Assembly: GCA_026119855.1 (NCBI GenBank)
Contig: JAOWBW010000027.1
Location: forward strand, 2,768,623-2,832,622
Source of the DNA: Campanula takesimana
Taxonomy: Eukaryota; Streptophyta; Magnoliopsida; Asterales; Campanulaceae
Direction: 5' to 3'
Length of the DNA stretch: 64,000 nucleotides
In this document: positions 23,289 to 35,287 of the stretch, in pieces
How the letters are laid out: every line of letters starts with the position of its first letter
Numbering within the stretch: position 1 is the first letter of the stretch
Made by a program: the position numbers and the translations under genes
Notes under the pieces: model-generated
Seen by the model: the letters and a program-made list of their open reading frames with translations, nothing else
What the model was told of the DNA's origin: nothing
Databases searched by the model: none

Positions 23289-24514
23289 GTGTAGACACCC
23301 TGCCTTGGACCTCTCACCCCGATTGCATACATAGTATTTTTATTTAACTTGTTTTCATTAATTTCTGTCACATCGGTTAAGTTCCTAACTGATTCCATTA
23401 GTTTTGGACTAACTGCATAACAGGGTTAACTTTAGAGTCATTTCTGTCATTCTGTCCCTTTTACCCGCGGGCGCCTCCCGTAACAGCCATGTGCCGCGCG
23501 CGCGTTTGATTTAACTGGCCGGACCCGCGCGCATCCCATATTGACTGTTACGGATTGCAGCCTTTTCCCTCCATTTTTAGAGTAAAAAACCATCTTTTTG
23601 TCACATGTTTTTATTCTAGCATTAAACCCCTTTTATTTTTATAAATTCAAATCATTTATTCTAGCCATTCTCCATAAAAATAAAATATTTTATTTCATTC
23701 TTATTTGATTTTCTTTTTATTATTTATCTTTCTTTATTTTCCTATTGGTTGAAAAGCCATCTTTACCTCCTTTATCCACCTATTTAAACCCCTCTTTTTT
23801 ACCTTAGAAAATAACTTTAACTTAACAACTCCTTACACACCAAACTCTACACAAATTCTCTTAACCATATTTCTCTACAAAAACACTACACAAAGTGTTG
23901 CACAACAATTTTTCTACAACAACTCCATCTCCAAGTTAAAGTTCGAAGTTCTTCTTTTCTAAAGGTACTTTATTCTTCTTCTCTTATTTTACATGTCTTA
24001 GTAATGTATGCAATCCCCATCAAATGGGACACGACCAATATGACTACTTCACATATTGAAGTTAGTTAAGGTTATCTCCCTACATTCCAACTCTACTTTA
24101 ATTTCCCCATTTTTATATTAATGTAATTGATACATGTAATCTTTAACATAAATTAATCAATAAAACAATTCTCTTTTATTTCCCTTTGCAATTTTCCCTT
24201 TATTTTCATTGTAATTGTTAGCACTTTTATATTAATAAATTGAAGGATTTTTTAGCATTAGAACACCTTTCGTAGCAAGACCCGCGTAAGCGGGGCGGAG
24301 TGGGTGTTTAAGTACTTCCCATTCCGTCACCTAACCCCCGAACCCTTCTCTCCCGAATCTTTGGTTTCGTAATATTAAAATAGGCTATATTTTTTGGTTT
24401 TTCTTATGTTCCTTTAAAAACATAGGTGGCGACTCTAACAAATAAAACTAAATAGACATCCTAGGATCATTTCCCCGCTCTAGCCAAGTAGTGGGCTCTC
24501 CCGGGGTATCTACA
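23289..24514 (+). mobile_element. Tat/Ogre-like LTR
   Basis: Starts TGTAGACACCC and ends GGGGTATCTACA (TGTAGA...TCTACA inverted ends). A TATTTAAA box at 23781-23788 precedes an A/C-rich leader. A primer-binding-site-like sequence TGGCGACTCCGCTGGGGA follows at 24516-24533, typical of the Tat/Ogre lineage. The alternative start at 21414 would make the LTR 3.1 kb. Confidence 0.65.
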
Positions 24515-25895
24515 GTGGCGACTCCGCTGGGGACGACATAGAGGGTTAAACTTGCGTTTCTTACTTTTGGTGTTCTTTTTACTATTATTTGGGCATTCTG
24601 GTGAAAAGGGTGGGAAGCGCGCGCCTCTGGCCTTCTTGGCCTAAAGCGCGCGCGTCCGACCCCAACCACCAGAATCGCCCGCACCGCATTATGTCCTTCA
24701 AGTTCCATGTTATTGTGCTAACAAATTCATGCAGGGGAAAAAGGTTGAAGATGATTTGTAAATAGAAAGGGGATCATCTTTTGTACATTCTAATCTCATT
24801 CACTATCTCTTTTTTTTTTCTTATAAACAATTTTTAATTTGTTCTTGTTTTCTTTGCATAAGACAAAAAAAAAAAAAAACAAGTGCTGACATTTTTTCTA
24901 AGTGTGTGTGTGTATTGTGTGTGAGAGTGAGTTTTTTCTTTTTTTTTTTCTTTTACTTGCTTCAAAAAAAAATGAAGAAAGGGAAAGCTAGCTTTGTTCC
25001 ATGTTTTTAGCTTTTTCAAATCAAAAGAGGGGGTTACATTTTTTATTTTGGGACAAAGCTTTTGCACATATTTTTCTCCCTTCCTTTTCTTCCCAAAATC
25101 TTTTGACTTAAAATAAAATAAAATAAAATAAGGGGCTGAATCCAAAAATTACAGAATGGTCACTGAACTTCCAGGAAATTACAGTTTAGTCCCTGGATTT
25201 TAGATAACTGCAGAAAAGTCGCTAGATTTTAGATAACTGCAGAACAGTCCCTAGACTTCATAACATTACAGAACAGTCCTTGGGTTTCAAAACAGTGCAG
25301 AACAGTCACTGGGTTTCAGAAAACTGCAGTTGATCCCCAGATTTCAGAAAGTTTCAGAACAGCCCCTGGAGTTCAGAAATTTGCGATCTCGCCCTCTCCC
25401 TTCTTTGCTTTGACCGGTCATTGGTTGACTCGAAAGTTGTAATAATTTAGGACCTTAATTCTCCTCTCCCTTCTCTTTACTTGCACATATTTGCTTTATT
25501 GCTTTAAAAAAAAATTGTCACTTGACTTGACCTCACACTACATGCACATATTCCTATGAATTTCTCACAATCGAGTCGCACAAGTTCATAAACCCAAGCC
25601 CGTCGAGGCCCGTCCTAGAGAGTTTCAAGCTCCACCCGACCTTGACTCTCTCGAAGCGGTAAACATCAGCCCGTGGCGTAGTTCACGATTACATGCCAGG
25701 GGTGACCTTTAACTTCTCTTTAGCCGAGCACAAGCCAACACATTCTTAGTCTAGATTCTAACACTCCGTGTCCAAGTCGGTTTTCGTGTGTCGAGATTTC
25801 CCTAAACTAATGTCATCAAATCATACATTCCGTTTCCAAAAGAAACAAGTGGTTATTATGTACGAAATAAAACTCCGTCCCCAAGTGGTTATTAT
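24515..25895 (+). mobile_element. Internal 5' part of the Tat/Ogre-like element (no ORF)
   Basis: Follows the PBS. No gag is readable. It contains long A-, T- and TG-rich runs, the tandem repeat at 25148-25385, and ends where the minus-strand gypsy LTR begins. Confidence 0.5.
25148..25385. repeat. Degenerate minisatellite, about 8 units of about 30 bp
   Basis: Units centre on CTGCAGAACAGTCCCTAGATT with variants (AGAACAGTCACTGGGTTTCA and so on), directly repeated. Confidence 0.85.
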
Positions 25896-28014
25896 TGTCG
25901 CGCCCCGACCTGGGGTCCTACTTGGCCCCCACGATCGGGATACGCACGGAAGACGTCATTTATCACATTTTATTTTCGAAATGTCCTTTCATAATTATTC
26001 ATTATATCACAACTTGATGCATTTTAACAACTTCCAAAAACCACATTTACAAACTACACAAGATTTAAAATCCATAGCCTTAAAGGCTTACACACTTTAC
26101 TTACAATATTTACAAACTCTAGAAGTGTACCAAAATAGTGATATACATCAAAGTCTCGGGTATACTACCCATATGTTACATTTACATAATGAACCCAAAA
26201 CAACTCCTTCCCCAAAATAGCTTACCAACTCGACGTCCTCCCCGAACTCAACGTGTCCTAGCCCCTGGCTCGCCCTTATCTAAGGAAAACAATTAAATAA
26301 GGAACGGGGTAAGATAAATCTCAGTAAGTTACTAATATGCAACTACATGGCATGTTATACATGATAACTTTAAATGTGGCATTCATGATAAGCAATCACA
26401 TAGCATATAACATGAGAGGCTCCCTATCGCCAACCGTCCCATACCGGTTGGAATAACGACCAACTCATCATACAGCACATTAGACTGGAATAAAACGTTA
26501 CAAAGGATATTGAGCCAAGGTTCTCCCAAAAAGGATATACAATCTGAGCAGTATCAACCGAGCAGCATCAAAGAGCTGAAGAAGGGGTTCCGGAACCAAA
26601 CAACAACAAGAACAACAGTGGGAAAATGACACAAAGTCATAACCCTAAAACGTGAAGCTATAATACTCACACAAGGGAGCTAGCTCATCCCAACCACACA
26701 ATCAGGAAGGGGAAAAACGTGGGTTACCAGTGACAAACATTATACTGAACTTGACTCGTGTGCCATTATAATATTCATCACTGCCCGACTCAACCAAATA
26801 AGACCAGCTGGACCATTTTTAACTATTGTACAATCGTGGTATGATTCCAAAAGAGGGAACCATACTAGGTACATCACAAAGATGATAAACTGCCCATAAA
26901 GAGCTCAACAACGAAGTATGTTAAACACATTTCTCACACAAGGGATTTCAAAGTAGGAAACCCCACGAAAGCATCATAAAATGTACAACACCAAAATGAA
27001 CCTAAACGGTTACATCATTCCAAACTTGATCACGATGGACCCATTTCTACCACTTTGGTGTTCCACAATAACCCTCTAGGTATCCTAGGATATCACCTAA
27101 GACCTAGACCAAGATTGAACTCTAAATCAACTAAAATGAACATCTCATCTTTTTCAGCATCCTGGGCGGTCGCCCACACCCACCTGTGCGGCCGCCCAAA
27201 ACTCCCCTGACCACGACCAAAATCAGCCAGAAATTTGTGCGGCCGCACGCCCATTTTGGGCGATCTCCCAACACACTTCGTAGGCCAAAACCGAAATAAA
27301 TTATACTCCTTCTGTTCCACCGTCCCAAAAGTAATAACACACTTTTATTGCTACTGAATATGAACCAAAACAACAACCCAATTTCACTTCTTGAACACAA
27401 CCAAGAACAACTTCCACAAATACACATCACAAAGCAACATTCACCACACAAAGTACCATATAATATGTAATGAACATTTTAATAATAAAAAGGGAGAATA
27501 GTAAACTTACCTATTACTGGGAAAGTATCGATGAAAATAAATTATACTCGGCTAGAAATGACCTATTCAACGCCCTGAACATTTTGGTGTAATTAGATTT
27601 TAAAATAGAGTAGTAATTGAAAAGAAAGAAAATCAAAATAAGAGAACCCTTACCTTTTCTCCATAACCAGGGAAAGATCATTTGGGAAAGTTTATGTTAA
27701 GAGTGTGTATGATTTCGCAGCGAGAGAGAGAAGGATAGTGATAAGAAGGAGTTGATTTTTTTACAAGTTTCACTTAGGACCCTCCTAGTTCCATTTTGCA
27801 TACTTAAACCCCTAATCTTTAATTTTCACCAAGGCCCCTAAGGTTTCTACTTAATCATTTACTTCCTAACTCATTAATCTAACAAATTAAACTAACACAA
27901 ATATCAAGCAAATAAGGCTAAACATGATATGATATGCAACACAAAATACACACACAAGCTCAATTTATTTTATTTTTTTAAAAAAAATTAGTGTCGGGTT
28001 TTGGGGTAGTTACA
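25896..28014 (-). mobile_element. 3' LTR of a minus-strand Ty3/gypsy element
   Basis: On the minus strand the polypurine tract AAGGGGGAGTGAC precedes TGTAACTACCCCAAAACCCG, and the LTR ends CAGGTCGGGGCGCGACA. Length 2119 bp. It contains a cluster of GTGCGGCCGCAC-like palindromes at 27164-27260. The short frames at 27093-27451 lie in it and are not genes. Confidence 0.8.
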
Positions 28015-29832
28015 GTCACTCCCCCTTAAAAAAATTCGACCCGAATTTTAAAGATACTTAACAACAATATCAACAACCACGGATACTTTCGCTCAGTCTC
28101 TTCCCGAAGTTCCCAAGTCGACTCTTCCACGTCATGATTCCCTCCATACCACTCTAACAAGGGGAATACTCTTGTTTCTTAACTCTTGGACTTTGGTATC
28201 GATCACCTGAATAGGTTGCTCCTCGTAAGACATATTTGGCTCAATCTCCTCCGGTACTTCCGACAACACATGAGATGGGTCGTACACATACTTACGAAGC
28301 GTTGAAACATGAACACACTATGCATCTTGCCCAGAGAAGGGCGGCAACGGAAGACGATAAGCAAGATTCCCCAACTCTTTCCAAAATCTCGAAGGCCCGA
28401 TATGCCTTGGAGCTAGTTTACCCTTTTTACCATACCTTTACACCTTTGGAGAGACTTTCAAAAACACCAAGTCACCTGACTGGAACTCAGATCTCACCTC
28501 CTGTGATCGGAATAACTCTTTTATCTACTTTCAGCAGTTTTCAGTCAATCCCGAATAGCTTAACCTTTTCACCGAATCATGAACCATATCAATACCCCAA
28601 ATCTTGGCTTCCCCGACTTCATCCCAACAAATAGGAGACCTACACTTCCTTCCATACAAAGCTTCATAAGGAGCCATCTCAATACTCGACTGATAACTGT
28701 TATTATAAGCAAACTCGGCAAGCGGTAAATGAGTATCCCAAGAATCTGAGAAGTCAACTGAACAAGCCCGTAGCATATCTTCAAGAATCTGAATCGTTCT
28801 TTCAGATTGGCCATCAGTTTGAGGATGAAACGCCGTACTAAATCTCAAATCTGTACCCAATGCCTTTTAAAATGCCTGCCAAAATCGGGAAGTAAATCTG
28901 GGATCACGGTTTGACACAATACTAACAGGGACTCCATGCAATCTCACAATCTCATGAATATACAAAGTTGCAAGCTTCTCCATCGAATAACCAATATCAA
29001 TAGGTAAGAAATGAGAAGACTTTGTCCATCTATACACGATTACCCAAACTGCATCAAATTTTCTACGAGTACGAGGAAATCCAGTTACAAAACCATCGTA
29101 ACATGCTCCCACTTCCACTCCGGTATCTCTAAGAGGTTGAAGTAAACCTGTGGGTCGCTGGTTTCAGCTTAACTCGTTGACAATTCAGACACTTTACACA
29201 TAATCTGCTATTTCCCGCTTCATATTGTTCCACAAAAAATGTTGCTTCAAATTCTGATACATCTTCGCAGTCTACTCCCGGGATGGAATGGTATATCTAG
29301 ACTTGTGGCCCTCATCAAGAACTTGGCATTTGATCCATCAATGTTAGGCACACACAATCGACCTCTAAAACTCAATATTCCTTCAGAACTGAGAGAGAAA
29401 TCTTCAAATTTTCTATCGTTGATTTTATCCACAATCTTCATTAACTCGGGATCATCCTTCTGAGCATCCTTTATCTGTTGAATGAAAGTTGGCAATACTT
29501 TAATAATCGCAAATATAGCTCCATGCTTCGATTCATAAGGACACCAATCTTGTGCATCCTCTAACATCTTCCATTCTCGAACCATCAATGAAGCTACATA
29601 TGACCTCCTGCTAATCGCATCTGCAACCACATTTGCTTGCCCGGATGATAAGAAATGGTACAATCATAATCCTTCAGAAGTTCCATCCATCTACGCTGTC
29701 TGTTGTTCAACTCTTTCTGAGAGAAAGATATTTCAAACTCTGGTGATCTGTGAAAATTTCAAACTTTGCTCCATAAAGATAATGCGTCCATTTATGTAAC
29801 GTAAAAACAATCGCAGCAAGTTCCATGTCATG
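28015..29832 (-). pseudogene. Gypsy pol remnant (RNase H end, integrase, C-terminus)
   Basis: Read leftward: RNase H residues (HDMELAAIVFTLHKWTHYLY, IFTDHQSLKYL), the integrase zinc-finger part, the integrase core (RWTKSSHFLPIDIGYSMEKL, NRDPRFTSRFWQAF, AFHPQTDGQSERTIQILEDM), then a C-terminal VRVVWRE segment like chromovirus polyproteins. Several one-base shifts break the frame. The first catalytic Asp region is shifted (ATGGTTTTG instead of a Met-Asp-Phe codon run), the second Asp reads Asn (VSNRD), and the Glu is kept. The reverse transcriptase side is cut off by the plus-strand element at 29833. Confidence 0.85.
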
Positions 29833-32342
29833 TGTAACACCCATCGAATTTCTTGTTAAATATTTGACATACTTGTTAAATACTTGAAACTTATTGCATG
29901 TTATGTGTTAGTTTTTTACTGGGTTAAATTTTTAACTGCTTTAAATAGTTAAGGTGGTTAAATGTCTAGTTTTGACTTTTGGGTCATTTGTGAAAATTAG
30001 ACGTTAGGGGTTCTTTTTGTTAAAAGTGAAACTTGAGGGCCTAAGTGCAATTCTTTGAAAGTTGAAGTATATCAACTTGTTTGATTCCTTCTCTGGGTCA
30101 TTTTACCCAAATCAAATACGTACACTCCCTCTGTTTCTGAAAGCTAGGGTTAGAATTTTCCCTATTCCCGACTCCTCGAGTTTAATTATCCCTCCGTTCT
30201 TGATTCCGATCCCGGATTAATATTCGTGGCGTTGAATAGAGCGTTCCAGGCGAACAGAAATAAGTTTTTGGGTCAACTTGAATTTTGACTAGGTAAGTTA
30301 TTAGCTTCCCTTGCTTGTAATAACATGCATAAATGTTATTCTCGATACTTGTGATTGTTAATTTTGTGTTTGGGATGATTTTTTGTGGTATTTGTAATTT
30401 GGGACAAAGGGAGTAAATTTTCCCTGTGTAAAATGATAAAGGGATTTGGAAAGATGAGTTTGAATGATGTTATGCCTTTTTCTGGGTATGTTGAAATTGT
30501 TAGTAAATGTTACTCCTACGTTTGGGACGGAAATTATTTAAACCTAGGAAAGAATGAAATTTCGCATTTTAGTACACTGTGCGACCGCACAAATGATTGT
30601 GCGACCGCACATCTTTCGAAGAAGGGTTTTTCAAAGAACATGACATGCTTGTGTGCGGCCGCACAGTCCATTTTGGGCGACCGCACAGTCGTCTGAAAAA
30701 CAAAGATTTTGTTTAAAGTTTGTATAAGTTGGAAGTAACCCTAGTTAAGGTATATAACCTTAGTATAAGATGTCCTAGCAAGTGTTGTGATACTGTAGGG
30801 GCATCAGACTTGGTCTTAAATATGTATACTCATTGAATTAAAATGAGAACATAAGTATAAGAGTAGTATCTCTTCTTTATGTCTTGAAAGTGCTATGAAC
30901 GAGCACTAATGTGTTATACTTGTTGTGAATCCAATGATTGTGCACCTTAGAGCATAGCATAAGGTCTTAGACTTGAACATCCTAAGAATAGGATTGGGAT
31001 TTAGTAAGAGTAAATGTATAACTCTTATACTTGTTTGAATGTCCAAAGATTAGAAGTTATAACTTGAAGTATAAAGACATTAAAATCTTGTACATACTTG
31101 AACATCCATAGAAATGGATTAAGACTTGAAGTATAAGATAATAAAATCTTGTACATGGCTTGACACCAATACATATGTATGGTAGTGAACTGGAAAGTGC
31201 TATGAACAAGCACTAAGTGTATGAGACATGTCTTGTTGTGTATGTGCAACATTTGCATATAGTTGCTTGATAACAAGGTGACTTCTTGAGTACTTGAAGC
31301 ATGTTCCTTGTTGAGCTAGTCCACTACATTTGGATTAGTTCTTCTCCCGTTGTTCAAGTAAATATCTACTTGTACTTTCTTGTGTGAGTCCAGCTGGTTC
31401 TCCTTGCTTATTCGAAAATGTATAGGTTCACGCTTGTCGCGAGAGCTGGGGTTTAAGTGACAATCGGGTCCCTATGTATTTCCGCCGCGACCCCTTACTA
31501 CCGGCCATAGTAAGGGCATAGCTTCTTAGTTGGAGCAATAAGCCTGACTTAAGTGAATGCTAAACTCCCGTCCCGAACACCTCGTGAATAATCATGAGTA
31601 CTGATATTGAGAATGACACTGGTTACCGGGTCTTCTGATATATACTGAATAATCAGTTCCTGTTATTGATCGTGATGTCAAAGTAATACAAGCTTCGACA
31701 ACAATGGTATTCTTGGGAGGAATAAGGAAGGAAGCAATATCCTTACTAACTTGCTTGTTTAGCCTTATGTGCTATTTGATGAGTGGATTATCCTCTCATA
31801 TACTTGTTACTTGATGATACTTGAGATATGATTATTTTGAGTATCTACTTGAATTGCATGATAACATGTCATGTAGTTGCATCTAATAGCTTACTGAGAT
31901 TTATCTCACCCTTTATTTGTTTCCCCCCCAAGGAAGGAAGGATAGTGCGCAGTGAGGCTCGACATAGTTGGGAGCTTGCTTCGCAGGTCGTGATTATTTT
32001 GGGGCTTGTGTCCTTTTACACTTGGTGAGGACAATGTATTGGGTGTATAACTCCTTATTTTGGGGTAGACAGTCTTGTTCAGTTCTTGTTGTCACTAGAC
32101 ATCTGTATAGTACTCTCAATGCGCTTATGTGCTAGGCATGTTTCCGCTGTGTATGTATTAAGTTTGGTTTTAAATTTTCTTGTCTAGAACTCGTGTTGTG
32201 AGCTAGTATAGCTCCTTACTCTAGAGTATATATATCATGTCAGTTTGTTAAACAAATGTCATTAAGTTTCTTGTTTCTCGTTAGGCACTCCCATCCAGGT
32301 TCGAGGTTCTATTAGGGGATCCCGGGACCTGGGGGCGTGTCA
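29833..32342 (+). mobile_element. 5' LTR of a plus-strand Ty3/gypsy element
   Basis: Starts TGTAACACCCATCG (or TGTGTAACACCC at 29831) and ends CCTGGGGGCGTGTCA. About 2.5 kb. It carries four GTGCGACCGCAC / GTGCGGCCGCAC palindromes at 30578-30690. It shares ACTGAGATTTATCTCACC with the neighbouring minus-strand LTR, so the two families are related. Confidence 0.8.
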
Positions 32343-32345
32343 GGT

Positions 32346-32357
32346 TGGTATCAGAGC
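32346..32357 (+). other. Primer-binding site (initiator Met tRNA)
   Basis: TGGTATCAGAGC, three bases after the LTR end. Standard minus-strand primer site for plant LTR retroelements. Confidence 0.85.
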
Positions 32358-32480
32358 TACCCTGGTTAGCTACCCTGTTTAGCTACCTTGGTTTGCTCTA
32401 AGTCTGGATAGGGTCTATGGCCTAGGTATGGGTGAGTCTTAGGGTGTTATTATACGCTGAGTGTTTACCCACAGGTACAC

Positions 32481-33954
32481 ATGAGTTCTGAAGTTACAAG
32501 TGGTAGTAATCAGCTGAGATCTATAACTCCTCAAGAAGAAATGGTTGATAATGTTGACTGGGATTATCCTAATCGCCTTACAAGGTTCTTGAAGCTGAAA
32601 CCTCGTAGTTTTGATGGGGAATTTGATGCTAAGAAGGCAGAAGAGTGGATTGAAAGTATTGAGAAGATCTTTACAGCCTTGAGATGTGCAGGTGGTGATA
32701 GGTAACCTTTGCAACCTTTAAACTTTGAGAAAGCGCTGAACATTGGTGGCAAGTGTGGTAAAAGTTGGAACTGGAAGGTGTACCACAGACATGGGAAAAT
32801 TTTCTTAAAGCATTCAAGTCCAGTTTATTCCAATAGTGGTCCAAGATAGAAAGGAAATGGAATTTCTTATCTGGAGCAGGGAAGTCTGACCGTGGGGCAA
32901 TACTCAACCAAGTTCACAGAATTGGCAAGGTATTGTGATCACTTAGTTCCAACGAAGCCAAGAAGGCACAGAGGTTTGTTAAAGGGTTAAGGACTGAGTA
33001 TAAAGCAACTTCTTTCTCTACAGCTCACTAGCTATCAGCAAGCAGTGGAGAAGGCTTATACTATTGAAAATGATATTGAAGAACACAAGGTGAAGTTGGG
33101 AACAACCATGACTGGTCGTGTATCAGAGAAACTCAGGGATCTGGTTCTAAAGGTGGTAAATCTGGCCGCCAAGATCGTCGATTCCGACATCCAACTGAAA
33201 GTAAAGGTAGTGTATCAACGGGGTCGAGGACAACAGTCCAAGATCTCAGGAGAGTATGTGGCTTTTTGTTCGAAAGAAGGCCATTATGAAGATAAGTGTT
33301 GGCTAAAGCAAGGAAAGTGTATAGTGTGTGGTGAAGCGGGGCACTTTGCTAGAAATGTGTTCTAAAAGTAAAGTAAATCAAGTTGGGGTACAAGTCAACC
33401 AGTCTCAGGTTCCAAGAGAGATAGTGGGGTCGACCAAAAGTTCAGGGTCGAGTGTTTGCTCTAGATCAGCAGGGTGTAGCTGAGTCTTCTGCAGTCATAG
33501 GAGGTATTATATTACTTTCTAGTACGGGAGCGCGAGTCTTGATAGATTCCAGGCTCATCTCATTCTTATGTGGCATCTCATTTTTGTGTCGCATTTGCAT
33601 GTTCTTCCTGATTCTATGCCTTATGTGCTAGAAGTATCTTCCCCTATGGGAGATTGCATGTTTACTTCTGAGGTTTACAAGAAATGTGAGGTCCTTGTGG
33701 TGATCATGCCCTTCTTGCTGACCTAGTCGTGTTACCTATAAGGGACTTTGACGTGATCTTGGCATGGATTGGCTATATGTGGCATCATGCATCTGTTTGA
33801 TTGTTATAGAAAAGTAGTAACTTTTTCTATTCCTGGTTTGCCTGATTTTACCTTTGAAGTGATAGGCCTTTATGTGCTATACATGTTATTTCTGCTTTAA
33901 AGCTAGAAAACTTTTATCTCGTGGTTGTGTCGGGTATCTCGCATGTGTGCTTGA
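32481..33954 (+). pseudogene. Gypsy gag and start of protease, frameshifted
   Basis: Gag starts at 32481 (MSSEVTSGSNQ, then LKPRSFDGEFDAKKAEEWIE) and goes out of frame near 32700. It resumes with LTVGQYSTKFTELARYCDHL in another frame and with KAYTIENDIEEHK at 33051. Two zinc-knuckle-like motifs follow (CSKEGHYEDKC, CIVCGEAGHFARNV; the second lacks its last Cys). Protease-like sequence follows at about 33520-33730, then the assembly gap. Not functional as assembled. Confidence 0.8.
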
Positions 33955-34054
33955 NNNNNNNNNNNNNNNNNNNNNNNNNNNNNNNNNNNNNNNNNNNNNN
34001 NNNNNNNNNNNNNNNNNNNNNNNNNNNNNNNNNNNNNNNNNNNNNNNNNNNNNN
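33955..34054. other. Assembly gap, exactly 100 N
   Basis: A run of 100 N, a conventional placeholder. The true distance between the gypsy element on the left and the expansin intron on the right is unknown. Confidence 1.
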
Positions 34055-34133
34055 CAGAAACATGGTTACATGCAAATGAAACTTCACTAAGATGACATGA
34101 TGTGAAAGTCTGACTGACTGAATATTTTTTTGT

Positions 34134-35215
34134 GGCCAAAATACATTTACCCCCCCCAAAGTATCCACCGAATCCCACTTTGCCCCCCAGCGCCAAATTT
34201 GTCCCACTTTGCCCCCAAAGCTTCAATTTGTCCCACTTTCCCCCCCAGCTCCAGGCTTTGCACCCCATCACTAACGAATGTTAGAAAATTTAACAGAATA
34301 GGTAACGATTGGACTATTTTGTAATGCTTATTAGTTTTTAAGGGTCAAAATGCAAAGTTTCAAATATTAAGTACTAAAAATTTATTTATTTTTCCAAATA
34401 TTTAACATTATCTTAAATCATAAATAATTAATAAGTCTTGAAACTAATACTAATTTTATGCTAATTTTTTTTTTTAAAAAAAATATGAAATTTTTTTCTA
34501 AATAAATGAATTTTTTTTTTTAATAAAACTAAAAATTAAGTATGTTTTTTTTTATTTTTTAAATAAAAATATTTAAAAGAATATTGTACTTTTTTCAACA
34601 AACAAAAAAATACAATATTTTTATAAAATAAAAAAAAGGCTAGAATGTTTTAATTTTTTTTAAATAAAATTCTTACAAAAATTACAATTTAAAATTTTTA
34701 TTTTATATTTTTTAAAAATATAAATAAAACTTTACAATGTTTTTTTAGAAAAAAAATCTTTATTTTTTTAAATATTTTTATTTAAAAAATAAAAAAAACA
34801 TACTTAATTTTTAGTTTTATTAAAAAAAATAAATTTCATTTATTTAGAAAAAATAATTTCATATTTTTTTAAAAAAAAAAAAATTAGCATAAAATTAGTA
34901 TTAGTTTCAAGACTTATTAATTATTTATGATTTAAGATAATGTTAAATATTTGGAAAATAAATAAATTTTTAGTACTTTAATATTTGAAACTTTGCATTT
35001 TGCCCCTTAAAAACTAATAAGCATTACAAAATAGTCCAATCGTTACCTATTCTGTTAAATTTTCTAACATTCGTTAGTGATGGGGTGCAAAGTCTGGAGC
35101 TGGGGGGGAAAGTGGGACAAATTGAAGCTTTGGGGGGCAAAGTGGGACAAATTTGGCGCTGGGGGGCAAAGTGGGATTCGGTGGATACTTTGGTGGGGTA
35201 AATGTATTTTGGCCT
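34134..35215. mobile_element. Foldback element (MULE-type) in the expansin intron
   Basis: Starts GGCCAAAATACATTTACCCC and ends with its inverse. The two arms match for several hundred bp and include runs of GTCCCACTTTGCCCCC. TTTTTTTGT flanks both sides as a 9-bp duplication (34125-34133, 35216-35224). The centre is A/T homopolymer-rich and has no gene. Confidence 0.8.
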
Positions 35216-35287
35216 TTTTTTTGTCGTGTGCGTTATATGTCGTCATAAAACTCTTCAATATGTACTATATGCAGTTATTAGACCGAC

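Noticed and set aside
22775..23398. Long overlapping frames of 100-190 residues
   Set aside because: They coincide with the TRIM LTR, PPT and PBS, which are non-coding.
25768..26220. 150-residue plus-strand frame
   Set aside because: Crosses the end of a minus-strand LTR and has no domain; chance frame.
27093..27451. Two overlapping minus-strand frames
   Set aside because: Lie within the gypsy LTR; Gly/Arg content comes from the GCGGCCGC palindromes.
33872..34271. Frames running through the N gap
   Set aside because: Translation of unknown bases; meaningless.
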